Shown: one piece after another, positions 33,473 to 42,864 of the stretch
Layout of the letters: each line of letters begins with the position of its first letter
Numbering within the stretch: position 1 is the stretch's first letter
Assembly: GCA_030374765.1 (NCBI GenBank)
Contig: JARGXX010000100.1
Span: 1,178,001 to 1,242,000 of the forward strand
Reading direction: 5' to 3'
Source of the DNA: Agarophyton chilense
Lineage: Eukaryota > Rhodophyta > Florideophyceae > Gracilariales > Gracilariaceae
Length of the DNA: 64,000 nucleotides
Translations under genes and position numbers: made by a program
Notes under the pieces: model-generated
Told to the model about the DNA's origin: nothing
The model's input: only the letters and a program-made list of their open reading frames with translations
Database searches by the model: none

Positions 33473-35392
33473 TCAGGGTACTTTGTTACCACCGAGAGTA
33501 GAGATAGAGTGTATGCAGGAGCGGACAAATACCCTGACATATTTGTCCAAAGGTTCCCAGAAGAAAAACCTACGGACACTTTTAATCGTAATGTCTTGCT
33601 CACGATGTCCTGTTCCGCCAGTGTGTTCAATAATACATTGTCGAAGTTGTAGATTTTCTGCTGCTTCAGGGATCCGTATGGACTTCACTTTGTTCTTCCA
33701 GAGACCTTCATCTTTGTTCACGTTGTGCGGTCTGTTATCTTGACTGTCTTCCTGGGACGACCATATTCCCTTTATGGAAGGCCACACAAACTGTTCATCT
33801 GAGGTTGAGGGAAGCGCTGTTTTTTTTATAAATCGGCGAACTACAGGGGGTGCTGCCCAGCGGGTGAGCATATCAACCCAGACATTGTCAGTTCCTTTAA
33901 TATGATAGCACATGTAGTTGTAAGCGCTGAGTTTTACTGCCCATCTCAACACTTTCCTCACTGTTGGCAAGCTCAAGTCCGGGATGAGGGAGAATGGGTC
34001 AAAGAGAAATATCAAGTTGTTGTGGTCTGTGTACAAGACGAAACCAGCCGATGTGGCGACCATCGAGTGCATTCGCTCAAGCGTAACAAGAATGGCAAAG
34101 GCCTCCTTTTTCATTATAGACCACCTATGCTGTGTTCCGTGAAACAATTCAGGGCCAAAAGCCAGAGGACTGTGGGGTTGCTCTGCATGCAGTTCGCAAA
34201 GGTCTTCAGTAGGTTTTTGGATGATCATGCCAGACCATGTGGCTTGGGAAGCGTCAGTGTACACACAGAATCGTTGGTTGTCATCACGATGAGAGAGAGT
34301 GACCAGATTGGCAAGGGCATGTCTGCAATCTGAGAACGTTTTTCTTTCCGTTTTAGTCCAATTGAGACCATTTAGGTCTACTTTGGCTACTGCTGTCTTA
34401 GTTCTCTTCCCTAACCGCTCATATACGCGCTCCATGAAGTCATAAAGGGGTTAGATGCGGTTAGGAAAGTCTGGTATACCCATTTTGACCCACTGTATGG
34501 CGCACAAGAACTGTTGTAGGTGCTCCCCATTGGCTTGCATCTCAATATGTAGGAGACTGTTCATTTGTCGAGGGTCATACCGTACTACTTCCGCGTTGAT
34601 GATTCTTCCACACCACCTGATTGAGGTTGCCAAAAGTATGCCCTTCTCGGGGTGGAGGCGGATAAAGTACTTGGTACAGATACTGAAGAGCTTCCGAATT
34701 CCTTGCAGTAGTTCTCCAACGCTTCCAGCATGCAATAAGATGCCATTGAGTAAGTAAAGTAAAAGGATTCGCAGGTCTTTGGGGAATATCTCGGCGAGCA
34801 CGGACACCAAATGCGTCGTCGCGTTGGTCGTTCCATGTAGCACACGGGTGATGGAGAATATTCTATTAGGGTTTATAAACGACTGCAATTCTTGGGAGTC
34901 TTTGTGCAACGGAAACTTCCTGTAGCCAAGAGAAAGATCCAATGTGGCAAAATTCTGGGACCCGGAGAGCTTCTCGAGTTCGTGCTCAATATTCGGCATC
35001 GGATATTGGTGGCGTACTGTGAACTTGTTGACGGAACGGACGTCTACCGTAAATCTGAAACGTGCTGATCCTGGTTTCGGAACGATAAGTGAGGCGCTTG
35101 CCCAAGCAGGAGTAGGGTTGGGGTGCGCCATGCAAGCGTTAACCAGATCCGAGACAAATCGTTCAAGGAATTTTCGCTTTTCGCGTGAGTAGTTGCGCAG
35201 TTTCACTCTTACCGGCTTGGCATCTGCCATTAACTTGATTTCCAACGGGCGGATGTTAGCAGAGGGTCCGGCAGAGAGAGACACGAAAAATGTTCTTGTG
35301 TTCCTAGACAATCTGTCTGAGAGTTTCAGAGTCTTCGTTGCCCATTCCGTTTCTTCTGGTGCAGTTGATGAGCTCGTTTGTGGCTTTCTCAA
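33473..35392 (-). pseudogene. pol: reverse transcriptase, RNase H and integrase N-terminus of gypsy E
   Basis: One frame over 1.9 kb with a single stop (TAA near 34448). RT has ASLIVPKPGSARFRFTVDVRS and TLDLSLGYRKFPLH, but the catalytic site reads YLLNGILLHAG instead of YxDD, so the two Asp are gone. RNase H has VYTDASQATWSGMI, MKKEAFAILVTLE and LYTDHNNLIFLF. The integrase zinc domain starts in CIIEHTGGTGHREQD and ends FVRSCIHSIS with the last Cys missing. Long openness despite a dead active site is unexpected. Confidence 0.8.
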
Positions 35393-36100
35393 TCACACTG
35401 TGCTGCGTTGCGTCAATAGAATCAAACAATGCAGGGTCTGGAAATGGTTTTGCTCCCATTCAAACATGTGGTGGTTTACAATTGGACGACTGAGACGTTG
35501 AGCTTCAGGAAATGCCAATCTGCAGTGGGCTTTCGGTTCAAACGGGCAGACATGATACGATTGACATAACCTCCGTCACATTCTACTGTCAGGTTTCTTA
35601 CTTGTGAACAATCGGCCCCATCGACTGGAACCCTGTTGTGATTTAAAAGACTTCGGGTCCCCACACGGAGATGGTGTAAACCCGGACGAATAGTGACGAT
35701 ATCTTAGCATGCGAGCTGATCAATTGCTACCAAAAACGTGATGTTAAATAGAGCAAGACTTCCCGATGAGAGATGTAGAACAGTTTTAGGTGAAGTTTAT
35801 GTACGGCTAAATTAAAAACTTTCAGCTTCCAAGCCTTTCTTGAGAGCAACAACTAGATATGTTGTTTTGATAGCCCGGATTCTGCCAATTCCCATCAACG
35901 CGGCTTTCTCTGCGAGACCGGGCGTCCCAGTGCTGTCATCACTTCTGTCATCAGTTCTGTCATCACATCGCCCTGTGGCGTTGATGGATCTCTGTCCATC
36001 TGAAATTGTGATGGGACAAGAAGGAGAATGTTCCCCAGGGGCGGATGGGCGTAGACTAGTCACTGTTCCCTGACTAGCATTATGTTCAGAAGATCCACTT
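35393..36100 (-). pseudogene. pol: protease region of gypsy E, degraded
   Basis: Short open pieces. RVPVDGADCSQVRNL near 35620 is the likely protease site (D-G-A in place of D-S/T-G). The piece 35812-36063 is Ser/Asp/Arg-rich and would be the gag-PR linker. No intact domain. Confidence 0.5.
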
Positions 36101-37080
36101 GACCTACTGTTCTAGCTTCTACTTGACCTTGAAGGTTCGTCTGCTGCCTTCCGGGCCTTTATCTTCTCGATCAACGCCTTCTTCTCTAAGTCGTTGGCCT
36201 ATTCACAATCTTTTATCCAAAGACAGTGCTTATTAGCCTTGCACGCCGGGTTATTGCAAATTGGTGGCGGGTGTTTAGATCTGCAATGTCGGTTATTCTG
36301 GGAGGATTCCTCTATGACACATGACTACCGCGTCCTTTCTCCTGGTGCATTGGCGCGGCTTTCGGTTTTTCGACGACTGCCAGTGGTTCTTTGCTTGGTA
36401 AGGCCATTGTCCACAACTTGAAAAGCGTCAGCAACTGAGAGTGCATGCTTCATAAAACCTCGAAAGTCTTTCCTGTTTTTGCAGTGCACCTGTTCCGAAT
36501 CCGTCTCCAGGCGTCGCTGCAAAGTCTTTGGGCGCACTGCAGAGACAATTAGAAACACTGCAGTCTTTGGATTGTCGTAAATGAGCCAATTGATACCATT
36601 GTTACGAAGCAATGACACGTAGCTTGTAAACAGTTGTTCCATTCGAGAGCGCGAAGAGGAATCGGACATATCCATTTTCAATTGTTTCTCGATTAGAGAT
36701 TTGACTGTGGATAGAGTGAATAAGTCCTTATCTTCTTCAGCTTTTGTTCCAGGTACTTTCGCAAAGCTGTCTCTGACAGTTATGAAGTCTCCGTAACTCC
36801 CGATATGTAGCCAAGTTCAATAGTCGACTCCAACCAATCTACATTAACACAGTAGCTGATATTTACGAGACGAACAGGTTCCGTAGTAGTGGAATGAACG
36901 ACAGCCAATTGAGTTGGGCTGGTTGTGACTTCTTTGGCGTACTGGTAATCGGTTCGAAGAAAATGACGGACAGAAGCTGCATCTGTTTTGAAGAGGCGTA
37001 GATGCGCTAGAGAAAAGGATACGGAGGACGGTTGCTGCAGAACATTGAGGTCGGTTTCCCCATTGTTCACAGTACATGCC
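36101..37080 (-). pseudogene. gag: Gag of gypsy E
   Basis: The capsid-like part reads TTTEPVRLVNISYCVNVDWLESTIELG (36780-36920) and RMEQLFTSYVSLLRNNGINWL then FRGFMKHALSV (36440-36640). A zinc knuckle CNNPACKANKHCLWIKDC (C-x4-C-x4-H-x5-C) lies at about 36190-36262. Stops and frame changes separate these. It is homologous to the + strand gag of gypsy D at 59360-59924. Array T is inserted just upstream of it. Confidence 0.75.
37076..37080. other. target-site duplication atgcc, left of array T
   Basis: atgcc precedes the first TG of LTR 1. The same 5 bases follow the last CA of LTR 5 at 58396-58400. The flanks beyond belong to gypsy E on both sides. Confidence 0.88.
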
Positions 37081-37599
37081 TGTTTACAGTTCCTGCGGTA
37101 CTGGCAATGTGAAGTCATCTTTTACAGTTCTGTACTGGACAGCAGGTTGACTTGCTGTCCAATGACCGTTACGTACTGCCTTTAAGTATCGAGCTGTGAA
37201 TGGTCAAGGGTGTGCATCTTTTCTACTTGGATCCTGTGGTACATACTTTCAACTTAGGGTTTTTTATATCTTCTGAATTGATGTTCACGTACTGTCTGTA
37301 ACCGTTTTAGTTATTCTACTTTTAGTCCCGACGGAGTGCGTACTATAGTTTGGATGACTACGGCTTCGCCGGGCACACCCAAATTTCGTCCCATATAAAA
37401 GGAGGACCGGCACTCGCCGGACCTCTGACGAGGGATTCAGGACATCGATCGTCGGATTCTTGGGTGTGCCCGCTCAAATCGCTCTGCTCTTCTACCTCAA
37501 CCTCGCCTACCTCTCTTCTCTAGTCACCTCAGTCACTCAACCCTTCGTGAAACCTTCGTTCAACCTTCGTGCAACCTCAATCCGCTACACTCGTCAACA
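37081..37599 (+). repeat. LTR 1 of array T (outer left)
   Basis: 519 bp, from tgtttacag to ...gtcaaca. It differs from all other T LTRs at nine positions: 37153, 37200, 37251, 37307, 37336, 37381, 37382, 37436 and 37459. It shares the ending cgctacactcg with LTRs 2-4 but not with LTR 5. It contains the TATA box (37394-37400), a hairpin, outer inverted repeats and three 11-bp repeats beginning ccttcgt (37542-37574). Confidence 0.95.
37394..37425 (+). promoter_or_regulatory. TATA box and adjoining hairpin of LTR T
   Basis: tataaaa at 37394-37400 is followed by a hairpin at 37402-37425: gagg-a-ccggc, loop actc, gccgg-a-cctc, broken only by an A/A mismatch. Both are repeated unchanged in LTRs 2-5. 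They lie between inverted arms at 37370-37382 and 37460-37472. Transcription probably starts in or next to the hairpin. Confidence 0.7.
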
Positions 37600-37665
37600 A
37601 AGCGCTTTGATTTCGAATCGTAACAAGTTTAGCGGTTTGTTTGTTGAAGGTCAACCTGGTTCAAG
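37600..37665 (+). other. leader and primer-binding position of T unit 1
   Basis: The bases after the LTR read aagcgctttga, the same 11 as in gypsy C, with no leading tgg. Only 66 bases separate the LTR from the gag-pol ATG at 37666. Confidence 0.7.
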
Positions 37666-40600
37666 ATGGCTTCCAACTATGGTCTCGTGTCTGTTGTTCA
37701 GCCGCCCTTGTTGAAGCACGTGAACCAACCTTCGCTCATCAAGTTCGAGGTTGACTATGTTGCGTACAAGGCTAAGGTCGACGATATCAATCAAGACCGC
37801 AACGATGATGAGCAGATGCCCGTCGCCTCTATCAAGGATTGTTTGGATCCTGCGACGTTGCATGCACTGTGTATCATGGGTGAGATCCAAGACGCCAACT
37901 CTGTCGAGGAGGCGACTGTGGAGTCCGTCCAAGCTTGGTTCGACAACGCCTCCACCAAGGCTCCGAAGGATCTCTCCGAACGTATCGACGCTGTTCTGGC
38001 GTCCGTCGCATATGTCGCGAATGGGGACGATCCTGCTGGTGGTGTTACGGACTTCATCGTCAAGATCATCACTGCATTGGATCAGAACAACGCATCAGAA
38101 GTTCTCAGGGAGAAGGACCTCGCTAAATTCTTTCTCAACCGGGTCGTGAACAAGTTCAAGGACCCGGTACTACAGGAGCGCATCAGGATGCGCCGCCGTG
38201 GCTGGACCAAAGATCAACTCGCCGACATCAAGTTCTTCAAGAACGAGGTGTCTACCCTCGCTGTGGAGCTCAATCTTACTGAGACGGCGAGGCAGCGCGT
38301 CAAGCCCGGCAAACTTCGTCAGCCTCCGAAATCCCGTAAGGGCAAGAAGCAAGAGGAAGACGGAGATCCCGACAAGGGTAAGTACTATCCGAAGGGGAAA
38401 CGCAAGACCCCTGATGAGTGGACCCAAGACTGCTTGAACCCTGCTTGCAAAGGGAAGCATCCGCTCCGTTTGTGTCCGAACACTTCGGACGATCGGAAGA
38501 AGGAACTCTTCGATGAGCATTACAAGAAGAAGGAGGCAAACAGGGCTAAAGTGCTGTCAACACATGCTCAACCCTCTTCCGACTTCGATATGCCCAACGC
38601 CGAGGAGGGCCGCTTCCGCGTCGCACTCGAGAATACCGTTCTGGATACGGTCCTCGGTGACTCTGGCTCCGATTTCAGTGCTATTACAACGCAAGTCTTC
38701 GACAAGGTGAAGAATGCCAACCCGTCATTGGCTTTCGAATCACTGGACGAGCCTCTCGAATTGGTAGGAGCGTTCAAGTCCGACAAGTCGAAGTTCACCG
38801 CGTCGTACAAGGTCAAGCTGGCTGTCACCATCTACCTACCTGGCTCGAACGTTCCCGTTCGTGTTCGTGGCATTGAGTTTCTCGTGGTCGACAATGACAT
38901 GGATGAGATCCTACTCGGCAGGCCTTTCCTGAAGGCAATTGGTTTCGATCTCAAGGACCATCTGCTAAGGATCCATTCGATCATCCATGACAAGCATGTC
39001 GACGATATCGACACAGACAAGCTCAAGACCAATGCTGCGAAGTACCAGGGTCTTTCGTACATGGCAGCCGATGATGATCCCATCGAGCTGCCAGATTGCC
39101 TAGCCGCAGGCTTTGGCAAGGACTCCGAAGAGTCGATCCAGAAGGCATTCAAGAAGATCATCGATGAGGCCGAGATGGAAGGAATCTCCAAGGAAGGAAT
39201 GGTTCGAGTCAAGGCTCTCCTCAAAGAGTACCGCGACGTCTTCCGCATCAAGCTCGGTGTTGATGCTCCCGCCGATGTCCCGCCTCTCGTCATTACTCCT
39301 GTCGAGAATGCCAAGCCATACCGTTCGCCTCAACGAAGGTATGCGCCTATGCAGCGTGTCTTCATTTCCAATACCATTCGTCAACTCGAAGGTATCGGCG
39401 CAATCTACAAGAACCCTTCCTCGCACTGGGCAAGCCCGGCATTGGCAGTGCCGAAGCCTGGGTCAGACAGTCTTCGCTTCACTGTCGACCTCAAGGGGCC
39501 CAATTCAAGGACTGTGCCAATTCAGTCAGCAATGCCACACCTGGACTCACACCTCCAGGAAATTTCTGGCAGTACCTGTTTCGGTCGAACCGATATGGCT
39601 CACGGATACTGGCAAGTCCCTCTTGCACCTGGAAAGTCGCAAGAGATGTTGTCAATTCAGACACCCTTAGGTGTCTACTCATCAAACCGCCTTCTCCAAG
39701 GTGGAAGTGATTCTGGAAACCACTTTCAAGCTGTACTCCAACACAAGTTCAACGGACGCGTCGTTCGGATGCTGCAGTGGATCGACGACTTCTTATTCTA
39801 CGGGAGGAATGAGAAGGAACTCCTCGACAACATCGAGGAATATCTCCGAGTCTGTATGGAAATAGGACTCAAGGTACACGCCGAGAAGTCTTCCTTTTTC
39901 GCCAAGGAAGTCCAGTTTTGCGGCCGCATCATCTCAAACGAAGGCGTTCAGTACCATCCACGTCATTTCAACTCGTTGGTGGATATGAAACCACCAACAA
40001 TGGCGAATGAACTTCAGCAGTTCCTTTGTGCAACGAACTGGATGCGCAACTCGATCCCAGCCTATGCGGAACGCATCGCCCCCCTACAGGCTCTTCTCGA
40101 GGAGCAGTACCAGAAGTCAGGGAAGAGGACGAAGCAATCACTTCGCAAACTTTCCCTCTCCGACGCGTGGGGCGCTAAGCATGATAAGGCTTTCGCCGAT
40201 ATCAAGGATCAACTCGCCGCTTCAGTCAAGCTCGCTCACCCGAAAGAAGATTTCCGCGTCTGCTTGTTCACAGATGCATCGGAAACTCATTGGGCTGCAA
40301 TGCTGACTCAAGTACCAGAAGAAGATCAACGCAAGGACATCGAGGATCAGAGGCACGAACCCCTTTGTTTCCTGTCCGGCGCATTCTCCGGATCAGCTGT
40401 CAACTGGTCCGTTCCGGAGAAGGAAGGGTACGCAATCGTCGAAGCCATGTGTCGCCTGGATTTCTTGGTTCTGGGTCGCGAGGTTACCATGTTCACAGAT
40501 CACGCCAACTTGGTCTACCTCTATGATCCATATGGAAGGAATCCGGGAATTGCACGTCACACCGCAAGCAAGCTGATGCGTTGGGCCATCAAGCTCAGTG

Positions 40601-40791
40601 CATTTCGCTACGTCGTCAATCATCTCGCTGGTGAACGCAATGTTTGGGCTGACATGCTGACAAGATGGGCTGTCAACTCCAAGCACACCGTTGATGCAAC
40701 CAAGGTTGGTTGCGCCAAGTCGCTTATGTTGGCTCCGATCAACCCCGGCATAGATCCACGTCTGGACTGGCCGAAATTCGCAGATATCTAG
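37666..40791 (+). CDS. gag-pol: Gag-PR-RT-RNase H polyprotein of T, unit 1
   Basis: 1041 codons from the ATG at 37666 to TAG at 40789-40791. Residues 1-250 are capsid-like Gag. The zinc knuckle CLNPACKGKHPLRLC is at 256-270 (C-x4-C-x3-H-x4-C). The protease site GDSGS is at 331-335, with the second PR motif EILLGRPFLKAIGF at 414-427. RT spans about 550-760 with catalytic WIDD (705-708) in place of YxDD. RNase H has Asp870 in FTDAS, Glu926, Asp945 in FTDH and Asp996 in WADML. Gag and Pol are one frame with no stop between them, which is less common than a frameshift. The TAG sits where relatives have an Ile, and integrase continues in frame, so the protein is truncated before integrase. Confidence 0.92.
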   Translation: MASNYGLVSVVQPPLLKHVNQPSLIKFEVDYVAYKAKVDDINQDRNDDEQMPVASIKDCLDPATLHALCIMGEIQDANSVEEATVESVQAWFDNASTKAPKDLSERIDAVLASVAYVANGDDPAGGVTDFIVKIITALDQNNASEVLREKDLAKFFLNRVVNKFKDPVLQERIRMRRRGWTKDQLADIKFFKNEVSTLAVELNLTETARQRVKPGKLRQPPKSRKGKKQEEDGDPDKGKYYPKGKRKTPDEWTQDCLNPACKGKHPLRLCPNTSDDRKKELFDEHYKKKEANRAKVLSTHAQPSSDFDMPNAEEGRFRVALENTVLDTVLGDSGSDFSAITTQVFDKVKNANPSLAFESLDEPLELVGAFKSDKSKFTASYKVKLAVTIYLPGSNVPVRVRGIEFLVVDNDMDEILLGRPFLKAIGFDLKDHLLRIHSIIHDKHVDDIDTDKLKTNAAKYQGLSYMAADDDPIELPDCLAAGFGKDSEESIQKAFKKIIDEAEMEGISKEGMVRVKALLKEYRDVFRIKLGVDAPADVPPLVITPVENAKPYRSPQRRYAPMQRVFISNTIRQLEGIGAIYKNPSSHWASPALAVPKPGSDSLRFTVDLKGPNSRTVPIQSAMPHLDSHLQEISGSTCFGRTDMAHGYWQVPLAPGKSQEMLSIQTPLGVYSSNRLLQGGSDSGNHFQAVLQHKFNGRVVRMLQWIDDFLFYGRNEKELLDNIEEYLRVCMEIGLKVHAEKSSFFAKEVQFCGRIISNEGVQYHPRHFNSLVDMKPPTMANELQQFLCATNWMRNSIPAYAERIAPLQALLEEQYQKSGKRTKQSLRKLSLSDAWGAKHDKAFADIKDQLAASVKLAHPKEDFRVCLFTDASETHWAAMLTQVPEEDQRKDIEDQRHEPLCFLSGAFSGSAVNWSVPEKEGYAIVEAMCRLDFLVLGREVTMFTDHANLVYLYDPYGRNPGIARHTASKLMRWAIKLSAFRYVVNHLAGERNVWADMLTRWAVNSKHTVDATKVGCAKSLMLAPINPGIDPRLDWPKFADI

Positions 40792-42238
40792 AAGTCGCAG
40801 AAAGATTCAAAAGTCAAGCCGCCTCATGCTTTCAAGAACAAGGATGGCTTGTGGAAGAACGACAAGGGTATCATTTGGGTTCCGGCTGAAGATGAGCTCA
40901 TGAAGATGCGCATCATGGTCGCTGCTCACACCGGGCACGGTGGACATCGCAGCTGGCGCGTCACCCTCGCAACAATTCAGGCTTACTTCAAGTGGAAGAA
41001 CATGCCCGACGATTTGGAGTCTTTCGTTCGTTCATGTCTTTACTGTCTCTGCACCGAGTCGGGGAAGATTGTTCCACGTCCTTTGGGTCATGCTATTCAT
41101 GCCGTCTTGCCGAACATGCTCCTGCATTTCGACCTCTCCTGAAGAGGATGACTTCCTCTACGTTCTCGTGTTCAAGGACGACCATAGTTCCTACGTCTGG
41201 CTAACACCTACGAAGGATACTACCGCTGAGACGGTGGCCGAGATCCTCATCGACTGGTTCGCCACCTTCGGCGTTGTCAACCAGTGGGTATCGGACTGTG
41301 GCTCGCACTTCAAGAACGCGCTGATTCGTCTCATCAAGGAGAAGACGTATTCGGAGCACCACTTCACCCTGGCATACTGCCCGTGATCGAATGGCACAGT
41401 CGAAGTCGTGAATCGTGAACTTCTCCGAGCGACTCGTGCTATTCTGTCCGAATATCAGCTGCCGCACAGCTGTTGGCCGAGCATCATGCCGGTCGTTCAA
41501 TCCGCCTTGAACAACTCAGTGTTTGATCGCCTTGGAAACCGCTGCCCACTGACTGTCTTTATGGGGCATCCACAGGATACTCCGCTCAAGGCTGTCATTC
41601 GCAAGGCTCATGGTAAGGTCAAGGTTCACTCGATCAAGGACATTCGCGCTGCTCAGCAAGTCAACATCAACTCGCTGCTTTCATCGTTGGAAGAGATGCA
41701 CAAGGATGTCGCCGAACGCTCAGAGAAGAAGCGTGAGTCTGCGGTTCGCACTCAGAACCGCAAGACCAACGTTCGCGCCATCAACTTCGCTGAAGGTGAC
41801 TTCGTACTTCGTGGCATCATGCAGCAAGAACGCTCTCGCAAGCCGTCGCTCAAGTGGCTGGGTCCTTTTCGCGGTACCGAATGCCGATCCGGGTACATTT
41901 TCGTGATCGAGGACTTGGTGACTGGCGAGAAGCGAGAAGTCCACGGGCGTCGACTCAAGTTCTTTCGCAACAAGGACTTCGAAGTGACCGAGGAGGTGTT
42001 GGACCATCTCTCTTACCAGAAGGGAGAGCTTCTCATCGTTGAACTCTTCAAGGACCTCCGCCGCAAGGCTGGAGAAGTAGAGCTGCAAGTTAAGTGGCGT
42101 GGATTCGACGAGGATGAGATGGATTGGGTCAGTCTCGCTTCTCTTCGCGATGACGTCCCCGAACTCGTCGCTGACTTCATCGCTGACCTGCTCAAGACAG
42201 GGACCAAGCGTCAACGCAACATTGCCAATACACTCTGA
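40792..42238 (+). pseudogene. pol: integrase with chromodomain of T, unit 1 (broken)
   Basis: In frame after the TAG: the zinc domain AAHTGHGGHRSW...SFVRSCLYCLC (40920-41060) and the first catalytic Asp in LHFDLS (41131). TGA 41140-41142 follows. The protein continues in the next frame (PEEDDFLYVLVFKDD), and comparison with B, C and E shows about 11 bases missing here. Second Asp is in WVSDCGSHFKN (about 41290). TGA 41384-41386 replaces the Trp of CPWSNGTVEV, then Glu in VEVVNRELL. The GPF module is KWLGPFRGTECRSGYIF and the chromodomain VELQVKWRGFDEDEMDWV (42079-42130). The frame ends at TGA 42236-42238. Confidence 0.88.
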
Positions 42239-42279
42239 CTGTCGGGTGTTCATCTTTCGCTTCACCCGTCATGGGGCGC
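42239..42279 (+). other. 3' untranslated end and purine tract of T unit 1
   Basis: 41 bases between the end of the integrase frame and LTR 2. atggggcgc at 42271-42279 is the probable purine primer, matching gggga-type tracts before the LTRs of B and C. Confidence 0.55.
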
Positions 42280-42798
42280 TGTTTACAGTTCCTGCGGTAC
42301 TGGCAATGTGAAGTCATCTTTTACAGTTCTGTACTGGACAGCAGGTTGACTCGCTGTCCAATGACCGTTACGTACTGCCTTTAAGTATCGAGCTGTGAGT
42401 GGTCAAGGGTGTGCATCTTTTCTACTTGGATCCTGTGGTACATACTTTCTACTTAGGGTTTTTTATATCTTCTGAATTGATGTTCACGTACTGTCTGTAA
42501 CCGTTCTAGTTATTCTACTTTTAGTCCCGACGGATTGCGTACTATAGTTTGGATGACTACGGCTTCGCCGGGCACACCCGGATTTCGTCCCATATAAAAG
42601 GAGGACCGGCACTCGCCGGACCTCTGACGAGGGAATCAGGACATCGATCGTCGGATTTTTGGGTGTGCCCGCTCAAATCGCTCTGCTCTTCTACCTCAAC
42701 CTCGCCTACCTCTCTTCTCTAGTCACCTCAGTCACTCAACCCTTCGTGAAACCTTCGTTCAACCTTCGTGCAACCTCAATCCGCTACACTCGTCAACA
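42280..42798 (+). repeat. LTR 2 of array T (inner, hybrid)
   Basis: 519 bp. At the nine sites where LTR 1 is distinct it carries the LTR 5 base; at the two sites near the 3' end where LTR 5 is distinct (58382, 58384) it carries the LTR 1 base. It looks identical to LTRs 3 and 4. Confidence 0.95.
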
Positions 42799-42864
42799 AA
42801 GCGCTTTGATTTCGAATCGTAACAAGTTTAGCGGTTTGTTTGTTGAAGGTCAACCTGGTTCAAG

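Noticed and set aside
37460..37714. 84-codon open frame spanning the end of LTR T
   Set aside because: Starts at TTG, repeated only because the LTR is repeated, and overlaps the gag ATG in another frame.
41131..41150. Programmed +1 frameshift at ctc-tcc-tga in T integrase
   Set aside because: The context (slow stop in the A site, slippery P codon) is suggestive, but B, C and E all have ten residues here and T is short by about 11 bases. A deletion explains it better, and integrase is not a usual place for recoding.
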